Source: Pseudomonadota bacterium (GTDB taxonomy: Bacteria; Pseudomonadota; Gammaproteobacteria; Xanthomonadales; Xanthomonadaceae). Taken from it: a stretch of 9,955 bases of DNA. Under the pieces are notes generated by a model. It ran no database searches. It saw nothing but the letters and a program-made list of their open reading frames with translations, and had not been told where the DNA came from. A program made the position numbers and the translations under genes. The stretch is from contig JAEWJB010000152.1 in NCBI GenBank assembly GCA_023386795.1, positions 1 through 9,955 on the forward strand. Direction: 5' to 3'. Within the stretch, counting starts at the first letter, position 1. Every line of letters begins with the position of its first letter. Positions 5,037 through 9,955 of the stretch are shown in pieces.

Positions 5037-7088
5037 TTACTTCAGCCCTTCGCCCATCGTGCGCAGCAACTCGCCCTGGTAGTCGCCGCTGAACTCCCAG
5101 AAGAACGCGCCACCCAGCCCCTGCACCTTCACGTAGTTCATCTTCTCGGTGACGATGGCCGGGTTGTCGTAGCTCCAGAACGTATTGCCGTCGTACTTCC
5201 AGTGCGCGCGCGCCTGGGAATCGATGTAGCTGGTGCCGGCCCGGCCACGCAGGACCTTGTAGTCCTCATTGCCCGCCTCGTAGGTGCCCGGCGCCGCACT
5301 GCCGTTCTGGTACAGGCCGTTGTTGGCGTTCGACACGCCGGTCCAGCCGCGGCCGTAGAAGCCGATGCCGATGTTGAGCTTGGCAGCCGGCACCCCACGG
5401 TCGAGGAACGCCTGGATGGCGTCGTTGCTGTTGTAGTAGCGCTGGTCGCCGGTCGAAGGATCGGCGGTGGAACTGAAGAGCGCGGAATGGTGGTTGGTCT
5501 TGGCGTCCCAGGTGCCGTGGAAGTCATAGGTCATGACGTTGATGTAATCCACCGAGGCCGCGTACAGGTTGGGATCGGTGACGCGCACCTTGTCCACGCC
5601 GGCCCCCACCGCCACGGTCAGCAGCAGGCCCGAACGCACCGCGTCGAGCTGGCGGCGGAACTCGGCCAGCAGCGCGGTGTAGTTCTGGCGCTCCTCGGCG
5701 GTACCACAGGCCAGGCCGCAGGCGGCCGGGTATTCCCAATCGATGTCGATGCCGTCGAACACGCCGGCGGCGGCCGCCGTACCGCCCGCGCCGTCGGTGA
5801 CCGGCAGGTTGCCGCGGATGTAGGCATCGATGCACGAGGCCACGAATGCCTGGCGGTTCTCCGGGCGGGCGGCGCTGGCGAAGCCGCGCGACCAGGTCCA
5901 GCCGCCGAGCGAGATCAGCACCTTCAGCCCCGGGTGCTTGGCCTTGAGCTTCTTGAGCTGGTTCCAGTTGCCGCGCAGTGGCTGGTCCCAGGTGTCGCCC
6001 ACGCCATCCACGCTCTGCCCCGCAGCGAACGACTTGGTGTAGTCGGCGAACGCATCGCCGCCTTCGCCGGTGGACTCGTTGGAGGGAATGGTCTTGCCGA
6101 CCTCGCAGAGGTTGTTGCGCACGTTGCCGAACGCGTAGTTGATGTGGGTCAGGTAGCCGGCCGCGCCGCTGCTCTCGATATCCTTCACCTGGTAATTGCG
6201 ACCGTAGATGCCCCACTGGGTGAAGTAGCCGATGACGCGCTTGTTGCCGCCGTTGCCCGTGCCCGCCTTGGTGCGCACGCTGATCTGCGTGCTGTTGGCC
6301 GAGACGTTGCCGGCGTTGTCGCGGGCGCGCACGGTGTAGGTGTAGGCGGTGTCGGGCAGCAACGCGGAGTCCGTGTACGAGGTCGTCGTCGGCGAGCCCA
6401 CCAGGGTGCCGTTGCGGTACACGTTGTAGCCGGCCAGGCCGCTGCCGCCGGTATCAGTCGACGCGCTCCACGACAAGGTGATGCTGGCGCTGGTCTGCGA
6501 GGAGGAGGCCAGCCCGCTCGGCACGCTCGGTGCGGTGGTGTCGGTACTGGTCGCATTGACGGTGATGTTCACCGCGCTCGAGGTGGTGCTGGCGCCGGCG
6601 TTGTCGGTGGCCTTGGCGGTGAGCGAGTAGCTGCCCGCGGTGGCGCCGCTCCAGGTCACGCTGTAGGGCGCGCTGGTATCGGTGCCCAACGACGTGCTGC
6701 CACGGAAGAACTCGACCTTGCTGATGGTGCCGTCGCTGTCGCTCGCGGTAGCAGCCAGCGTGATGGTGGCGCCCGCGCTATAGGTGGTGCCGGCGGTGGG
6801 GGCGGTCAGCGCGACCGTCGGCGGCGTATTGCCCCCCGTGGTGCCGCAGGTGCCCAGTTCCTGGTACCAGCCGCAGCTGGTGCAGTAGGTCGGCGAGACG
6901 TTCCAGATCTGCGTGGTGGTCTGGTAGAGCTTGCCCTGGTAGGTCAGCTTCGCGCCGGCCTGGTAGATCGTGGCGGCGTTCCATTCGGATACGCCACTAC
7001 AGGAAACGGACTGTGCCTGGGCCTGGAAAGCCAGGGCCAGGCCGGTGCAACCGCACAACAGCCAAGCTAAGGCGTGTTTCACGTTCAC
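5037..7088 (-). CDS. Secreted multidomain GH18 chitinase
   Basis: This 683-residue extracellular endochitinase-type protein cuts beta-1,4 bonds in chitin. Domain order: signal peptide (1-25, cleavage near AQA-QSV); CBM5/12 chitin-binding module (about 30-81, with W36, Y50, W62, W74 and four Cys at 30, 69, 72, 81); a bacterial Ig-like/PKD-like domain (about 88-178); a fibronectin type III domain (about 184-274); a GH18 barrel (about 284-683). GH18 motifs are SLGGWTWS (393-400), DGIDIDWE (445-452, proton donor E452), MTYDFHG (519-525) and FFWEFSGD (662-669). All catalytic acids are intact. I place the start at GTG 7088 because AGGAG (7096-7100) sits seven bases upstream and the signal peptide then begins MNVKHALAWL; an ATG at 7157 would add 23 charged residues before it. 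The upstream region carries two LacI-type operators. Confidence 0.93.
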   Translation of the reverse strand: MNVKHALAWLLCGCTGLALAFQAQAQSVSCSGVSEWNAATIYQAGAKLTYQGKLYQTTTQIWNVSPTYCTSCGWYQELGTCGTTGGNTPPTVALTAPTAGTTYSAGATITLAATASDSDGTISKVEFFRGSTSLGTDTSAPYSVTWSGATAGSYSLTAKATDNAGASTTSSAVNITVNATSTDTTAPSVPSGLASSSQTSASITLSWSASTDTGGSGLAGYNVYRNGTLVGSPTTTSYTDSALLPDTAYTYTVRARDNAGNVSANSTQISVRTKAGTGNGGNKRVIGYFTQWGIYGRNYQVKDIESSGAAGYLTHINYAFGNVRNNLCEVGKTIPSNESTGEGGDAFADYTKSFAAGQSVDGVGDTWDQPLRGNWNQLKKLKAKHPGLKVLISLGGWTWSRGFASAARPENRQAFVASCIDAYIRGNLPVTDGAGGTAAAAGVFDGIDIDWEYPAACGLACGTAEERQNYTALLAEFRRQLDAVRSGLLLTVAVGAGVDKVRVTDPNLYAASVDYINVMTYDFHGTWDAKTNHHSALFSSTADPSTGDQRYYNSNDAIQAFLDRGVPAAKLNIGIGFYGRGWTGVSNANNGLYQNGSAAPGTYEAGNEDYKVLRGRAGTSYIDSQARAHWKYDGNTFWSYDNPAIVTEKMNYVKVQGLGGAFFWEFSGDYQGELLRTMGEGLK

Positions 7089-7095
7089 GATAGAT

Positions 7096-7100
7096 CTCCT
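7096..7100 (-). promoter_or_regulatory. Shine-Dalgarno AGGAG that fixes the chitinase GTG start
   Basis: On the minus strand AGGAG (7100-7096) is followed by seven bases and GTG at 7088. A second in-frame GTG at 7082 is 13 bases away and less well placed. No comparable purine box precedes the ATG at 7157. Confidence 0.75.
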
Positions 7101-7123
7101 GTCCGGTAGATGGATGTCCTTTC

Positions 7124-7140
7124 CCCGGCGTTGCGCCGGG
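7124..7140 (-). promoter_or_regulatory. Hairpin in the chitinase 5' leader
   Basis: CCCGGCG (7124-7130) and CGCCGGG (7134-7140) pair perfectly around a 3-base loop. In a transcript starting near 7205 it would lie about 80 bases in and 24 bases before the Shine-Dalgarno, so it does not hide the start. No T run follows, so it is unlikely to be an attenuator. It may stabilise the mRNA; function is unproven. Confidence 0.35.
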
Positions 7141-7210
7141 ACTTCCCCCTGTGGCAACGAATTGCGGTGATCGCGAAGCGGGCCGGACCTGTGTGGCGGT
7201 CGGCCGGTAG

Positions 7211-7240
7211 ACCATCTGACAGTGGTGATAACGTTGTCAA
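7211..7240 (-). promoter_or_regulatory. Chitinase promoter candidate overlapping an operator
   Basis: The minus strand has a perfect TTGACA -35 box at 7240-7235. At 18-bp spacing the -10 position reads GATGGT (7216-7211), only 3 of 6, so unaided activity would be weak. The -35 box lies partly inside the palindromic operator at 7226-7239, so a repressor bound there would block RNA polymerase. Confidence 0.45.
7226..7239. promoter_or_regulatory. Operator O1, LacI-family (NagR-like) palindrome
   Basis: TGATAACGTTGTCA differs at one base from the symmetric palindrome TGACAACGTTGTCA. A central CG inside a 14-bp or longer dyad is typical of LacI-family repressors, and this core matches my memory of the NagR site reported for the GlcNAc regulon of Xanthomonadales and Alteromonadales. 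It covers the -35 region of the chitinase promoter. Confidence 0.6.
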
Positions 7241-7284
7241 CAAACGGTCATGCTGAACGCGCCGGAACTGTGACGTCCTTCCGG

Positions 7285-7298
7285 TGACAACGTTTACA
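7285..7298. promoter_or_regulatory. Operator O2, second LacI-type site (also CRP/Clp-like)
   Basis: TGACAACGTTTACA differs at two bases from the same palindrome as O1 and lies 59 bp from it, centre to centre. Shifted slightly and read on the minus strand it is TGTAA-N6-TCACC, which matches the CRP/Clp consensus TGTGA-N6-TCACA at 8 of 10 positions, so an activator site is a real alternative. Confidence 0.5.
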
Positions 7299-7312
7299 CG
7301 GGAGGCCACATG

Positions 7313-7340
7313 CTGCGCCGCCGCAGGTTCGGCGGCGCAG
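7313..7340 (-). terminator. Perfect 11-bp hairpin after the alpha/beta hydrolase gene
   Basis: CTGCGCCGCCG (7313-7323) and CGGCGGCGCAG (7330-7340) are perfect complements with a 6-base loop, starting 12 bases after the hydrolase stop codon. No T run follows on the minus strand, so it is a terminator-like structure of the GC-rich type or an mRNA 3' end stabiliser. Confidence 0.6.
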
Positions 7341-7352
7341 GCGTGGGCGAGA

Positions 7353-8351
7353 TCAGTCGCCCAGCGCCTTCAACAGCGCCGTGTTGAAGCGAACCGGGTC
7401 CTGCACCTGCGGGGAGTGACCCAGGTCGGCGAATTCCACCAGCGTTGCGCCGGGAATCACGGCCGCCGCCTGCTTGCCCAGCGCCGGGTAATTGCCGATG
7501 CGGGCGCGCACCTGCGGTGGGGCGGCATCACGGCCGATGGCGGTGCGGTCCTTGAGGCCGATGAACAGCGTGGTCGGCACGGTAAGCTTCGGCAGTTCAT
7601 AGACCACCGGCTGGTTGAACACCATGTCCGACGTCAGTGCCTGGCTCCACGCCACGGCCTGCTTGCCGGGGCCGGCATACATGCCCGCCTGCATGCGCGC
7701 CCAGGTTTCGTATTCCGGCTTCCAGTCACCGCCGTAGTACACCTCGCGTTGGTAGCGCTGGATGCTGGCGAAATCGGTCTTCAGCTCGCCCGCGTACCAG
7801 GCGTCCACGCTGCGCCACGGCACGCCTTCGGCTTTCCAGTCTTCCAGGCCAATGGGGTCCACCAGGGCCAGCCGTTCCACCGCCTGCGGGAACAGCAGTG
7901 CATAACGGATCGCCAGCATGCCGCCCATCGAATGGCCGACCACGTCGGCGCGCTCGATGCCCAGCTCCCGCAGCAGCGCGTGCGTGTTGGCCGCCAGTTG
8001 GGCCAGCGAATACTGGTAGGCGGCGGGCTTGCTGGATTTGCAGAAGCCGACCTGGTCCGGTGCGATCACCCGGTAGCCGGCTTGCGTAAGCGCGGTGATC
8101 GTGTCGCGCCAGGTGGCAGCGCAGAAATTCTTGCCATGCAGCAGGAGGGCGGTGCGTCCGTTGGGCGTGCCGCGGGCGGGCACGTCGAGATACGCCATCT
8201 CCAAATTCTGCTGCTGGGATTCCAGCGCGAAGAGGCGCACCGGATACGGATAGTCGAAGCCTTCCAGGCGCGGGCCGTACGTGTCGGCAGCCCATGCGGG
8301 CGTTGCGCCCAGGGCGAGCGAAAGCGTGAGCAGGCGGAGAGCAGGACGCAT
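7353..8351 (-). CDS. Secreted alpha/beta-fold hydrolase, substrate unknown
   Basis: This 332-residue protein has a signal peptide (MRPALRLLTLSLALGATPAWA, cleavage near residue 21-22), so it is probably periplasmic or secreted. The hydrolase core shows the oxyanion-hole motif LLLHGKN (69-75), the nucleophile elbow GHSMGG (139-144, Ser141), the acid Asp268 in GLKDRT and His312 in LGHSPQVQDP, giving a complete Ser-Asp-His triad. The pattern is that of the broad group containing meta-cleavage hydrolases, haloperoxidase-like proteins and carboxylesterases; the sequence does not reveal the substrate. The ATG at 8351 follows GGAGGT by four bases. That site is entirely inside a 9-bp hairpin. The gene lies 55 bases downstream of sdaA on the same strand and may be read through from it; no functional link to serine breakdown or to chitin is evident. 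Confidence 0.87.
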   Translation of the reverse strand: MRPALRLLTLSLALGATPAWAADTYGPRLEGFDYPYPVRLFALESQQQNLEMAYLDVPARGTPNGRTALLLHGKNFCAATWRDTITALTQAGYRVIAPDQVGFCKSSKPAAYQYSLAQLAANTHALLRELGIERADVVGHSMGGMLAIRYALLFPQAVERLALVDPIGLEDWKAEGVPWRSVDAWYAGELKTDFASIQRYQREVYYGGDWKPEYETWARMQAGMYAGPGKQAVAWSQALTSDMVFNQPVVYELPKLTVPTTLFIGLKDRTAIGRDAAPPQVRARIGNYPALGKQAAAVIPGATLVEFADLGHSPQVQDPVRFNTALLKALGD

Positions 8352-8352
8352 G

Positions 8353-8377
8353 GCGACCTCCGGCAGGGGGAGGTCGC
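8353..8377 (-). promoter_or_regulatory. RBS-occluding hairpin in front of the alpha/beta hydrolase
   Basis: In the minus-strand transcript GCGACCTCC (8377-8369), a 7-base loop and GGAGGTCGC (8361-8353) form a perfect 9-bp stem with seven G-C pairs. The only Shine-Dalgarno of the hydrolase (GGAGGT) is fully within the 3' arm, and the ATG starts one base after the stem. No T run follows, so it is not a convincing sdaA terminator. Confidence 0.7.
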
Positions 8378-8406
8378 AGGGTAACCCAGCTACACGACGA
8401 CGCCGG

Positions 8407-9789
8407 TCAGCACTCGATGACGTTCACGGCCAGGCCGCCGCGGCTGGTTTCCTTGTACTTGTCCTGCATGTCGCGGCCGGTATCGCGCATGGTCTTGATG
8501 ACCTTGTCCAGCGAGACCTTGTGCTTGCCATCGCCGCGCATGGCCATGCGCGAGGCGTTGATGGCCTTCACCGCGCCCATCGCGTTGCGCTCGATGCACG
8601 GGATCTGCACCAGGCCACCAATGGGGTCGCAGGTCAGGCCCAGATTGTGTTCCATGCCGATCTCGGCGGCGTTTTCGATCTGCCCCGGGTTGCCGCCGAG
8701 GGCGGCGACCAGGCCACCGGCAGCCATCGAACAGGCGACGCCCACTTCGCCCTGGCAGCCGACTTCGGCGCCGGAGATCGAGGCGTTCTCCTTGTAGAGA
8801 ATGCCGATCGCCGCGGCGGTGAGCAGGAAATCGAAGATGCGCTGCTCGTTGCTGCCGGGGCAGAAGCGGTCGAAGTAATGCAGCACCGCCGGGATGATGC
8901 CGGCCGCGCCATTGGTCGGGGCCGTGACTACGCGCCCGCCGGCAGCGTTTTCTTCGTTGACGGCCAGCGCATAGAGGTTCACCCAGTCCAGCGTGGTGAG
9001 CGGATCGCGCATGTTGGCCTCCGGCTTGGAGGACAGTTCGCGGTACAGCGTGGGGGCGCGGCGCGAGACATGCAGGCCGCCCGGCAGCGTGCCTTCCTCG
9101 CGGATGCCGCGCTGCATACAGCTCTGCATGGCATTCCAGATCTCGCGCAGGCCGTTGCGGATTTCCGCCTCGCTGCGCCAGCTTTTCTCGTTCTCGAACA
9201 TCAGCTCGGCGATGCTCAGGCCACTGCGGGTGCACTGAGCGAGCAACTCGTCGCCGCTGTTGAACGGGTAGGGCAGCGGGGTTTCGTCGGCGACAATGCG
9301 GTCGTCCGCCGCATCGTCCTGGTTGACGACGAAGCCGCCGCCCACGGAGTAGTAATCGCGCGTGGCGATCACTTCATCCTGGGCGTCATAGGCGGTGAAG
9401 CGCATGCCGTTGGTGTGGAACGGCAGCTTCTGCCGCTTGTTCATCACCAGGTCGCGCTTCTCCTCGAAGGCCACGGCGTGGCCGCCGGCCAGGCGCAGCG
9501 ACTTCTCCGCGCGGATCCGCTCCAGCGTGGCGGGGATGATGTCGGGGTCGATCGCGTTCGGCTGGTGGCCTTCCAGGCCCAGCAGCAGGGCCTTGTCGGT
9601 GCCATGGCCGCGGCCCGTCAGGGCCAGCGAGCCGAACACCTCGGCCCGGATGCGCGCGACCTGCCCCAGGTGGCCCGGATCGGCCAGCCAGCGCTGGACG
9701 AAGCGCGCCGCCGCGCGCATCGGCCCGACCGTGTGCGAGGAGCTGGGGCCGATGCCGATCTTGAACAGGTCGAAGGTGCTGACAGCCAT
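8407..9789 (-). CDS. sdaA: L-serine dehydratase (L-serine ammonia-lyase), iron-sulfur type
   Basis: This 460-residue cytoplasmic enzyme deaminates L-serine to pyruvate and ammonia using a 4Fe-4S cluster. The N-terminal beta domain begins SVFDLF-like (STFDLFKIGIGPSSSHTVGP, 4-23) and the catalytic alpha domain occupies about 190-460. Probable cluster cysteines are C345 (EVGCQGEVG), C387 (LTCDPIGG) and C398 (IPCIERN); their 42- and 11-residue spacing is that of the single-chain enzymes. The protein ends in NVIEC, with the C-terminal cysteine known in this family to reach into the active site. Length is normal (about 455). The ATG at 9789 is the only start keeping the SSSHT motif with a family-like N-terminus, yet the 20 bases before it are C-rich with no Shine-Dalgarno. 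It is divergent from a probable glutaredoxin-like gene. Confidence 0.95.
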   Translation of the reverse strand: MAVSTFDLFKIGIGPSSSHTVGPMRAAARFVQRWLADPGHLGQVARIRAEVFGSLALTGRGHGTDKALLLGLEGHQPNAIDPDIIPATLERIRAEKSLRLAGGHAVAFEEKRDLVMNKRQKLPFHTNGMRFTAYDAQDEVIATRDYYSVGGGFVVNQDDAADDRIVADETPLPYPFNSGDELLAQCTRSGLSIAELMFENEKSWRSEAEIRNGLREIWNAMQSCMQRGIREEGTLPGGLHVSRRAPTLYRELSSKPEANMRDPLTTLDWVNLYALAVNEENAAGGRVVTAPTNGAAGIIPAVLHYFDRFCPGSNEQRIFDFLLTAAAIGILYKENASISGAEVGCQGEVGVACSMAAGGLVAALGGNPGQIENAAEIGMEHNLGLTCDPIGGLVQIPCIERNAMGAVKAINASRMAMRGDGKHKVSLDKVIKTMRDTGRDMQDKYKETSRGGLAVNVIEC

Positions 9790-9825
9790 GGGGCGGGAGG
9801 GTGCGTCCGCGACGGAATGGCCAGC

Positions 9826-9831
9826 ATTGTA
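9826..9831 (-). promoter_or_regulatory. Candidate -10 box for sdaA
   Basis: The minus strand reads TACAAT at 9831-9826, matching TATAAT at 5 of 6. Transcription would begin near 9819, giving a leader of about 30 bases. No convincing -35 box is found 16-18 bp upstream, where the DNA is very GC-rich. Confidence 0.4.
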
Positions 9832-9915
9832 TTGGTTGCACCCGAAACGGGCGTGACGCAGTGCGGGGGGGCGCCCGGCTGGGCTACCTTGGCGTCCCAC
9901 GCCCGGAGCCCGTCC

Positions 9916-9955
9916 ATGCCGCATTACGTCCTCTACCAGCGCGACGACTGCCACC
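9916..9955 (+). CDS. Probable glutaredoxin-like protein, first 13 codons only
   Basis: An ATG at 9916 opens MPHYVLYQRDDCH before the window ends. The beta-strand plus Cys pattern VLYQRDDCH resembles the start of small glutaredoxin-family proteins of Xanthomonadaceae (typically LYxRxDCHLC), where the Cys belongs to the redox motif. GGAG (9905-9908) lies seven bases before the ATG, an ideal ribosome binding site. The gene is divergent from sdaA with a 126-base shared upstream region. Only 13 residues are visible and the second Cys is out of view, so the family call is tentative. Confidence 0.55.
   Translation, partial: MPHYVLYQRDDCH

Noticed and set aside
4965..7070. 701-codon plus-strand open frame opposite the chitinase
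   Set aside because: Antisense shadow of a gene with five recognisable domains; its own translation has only biased composition and no motif.
7089..7157. 23-codon upstream extension of the chitinase to ATG 7157
   Set aside because: It would place charged residues before the signal peptide and has no SD, whereas GTG 7088 has AGGAG at seven bases.
7284..8384. 366-codon plus-strand open frame opposite the alpha/beta hydrolase
   Set aside because: Antisense shadow; the minus strand carries a signal peptide and a complete catalytic triad.
9790..9954. 55-codon upstream extension of sdaA
   Set aside because: It runs through the candidate promoter and opposite the divergent glutaredoxin-like gene; SdaA proteins begin just before the SSSHT motif.

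Overview
The window is a stretch of a high-GC (roughly two-thirds G+C by eye) gammaproteobacterial chromosome. It most likely comes from the family Xanthomonadaceae (Lysobacter, Luteimonas, Pseudoxanthomonas or Xanthomonas relatives). The evidence is the close match of the RF3, MetB, SdaA and GH18 proteins to gammaproteobacterial families, the metX-metB-hom operon behind a SAM-I riboswitch (an arrangement I know from Xanthomonas), and LacI-type operators of the Xanthomonadales GlcNAc-regulon type in front of a chitinase. There are no mobile elements, CRISPR arrays, tRNA or rRNA genes, and nothing looks horizontally acquired.

Layout, left to right. Positions 1-371 (-) hold the N-terminal part of prfC (release factor 3), with a TATAAT promoter candidate just upstream. 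Positions 441-1295 (-) encode a secreted M23-type peptidase. Positions 1296-1600 are a divergent regulatory region with a perfect TTGACA box, a complete SAM-I riboswitch aptamer (about 1402-1517) and an expression platform that can hide the metX ribosome binding site. Positions 1601-4943 (+) are a tight three-gene methionine operon, metX-metB-hom, in which each junction is an ATGA overlap. Positions 4944-5036 hold two perfect hairpins between convergent genes. Positions 5037-7088 (-) encode a secreted multidomain GH18 chitinase (signal peptide, CBM5/12, Ig-like, FnIII, GH18) that starts at GTG. Positions 7089-7352 hold its promoter, two palindromic operators and the 3' hairpin of the next gene. 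Positions 7353-8351 (-) encode a secreted alpha/beta hydrolase whose Shine-Dalgarno sequence lies inside a perfect 9-bp hairpin. Positions 8407-9789 (-) are sdaA (iron-sulfur L-serine dehydratase). Positions 9916-9955 (+) are the first codons of a probable glutaredoxin-like gene, divergent from sdaA.

How the genes work together. Hom makes homoserine, MetX activates it (probably by succinylation) and MetB condenses it with cysteine to cystathionine, all under one SAM-sensing leader. The chitinase would release chitin oligosaccharides outside the cell, and its operators suggest induction by N-acetylglucosamine through a LacI-family regulator. The other genes are housekeeping or of unknown substrate.

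The window is mostly ordinary core genome. The interesting signal is in the non-coding DNA: the riboswitch with a possible competing P1 partner, the paired operators, and the hairpin that occludes the hydrolase ribosome binding site. I did not find a wholly new multi-gene system.
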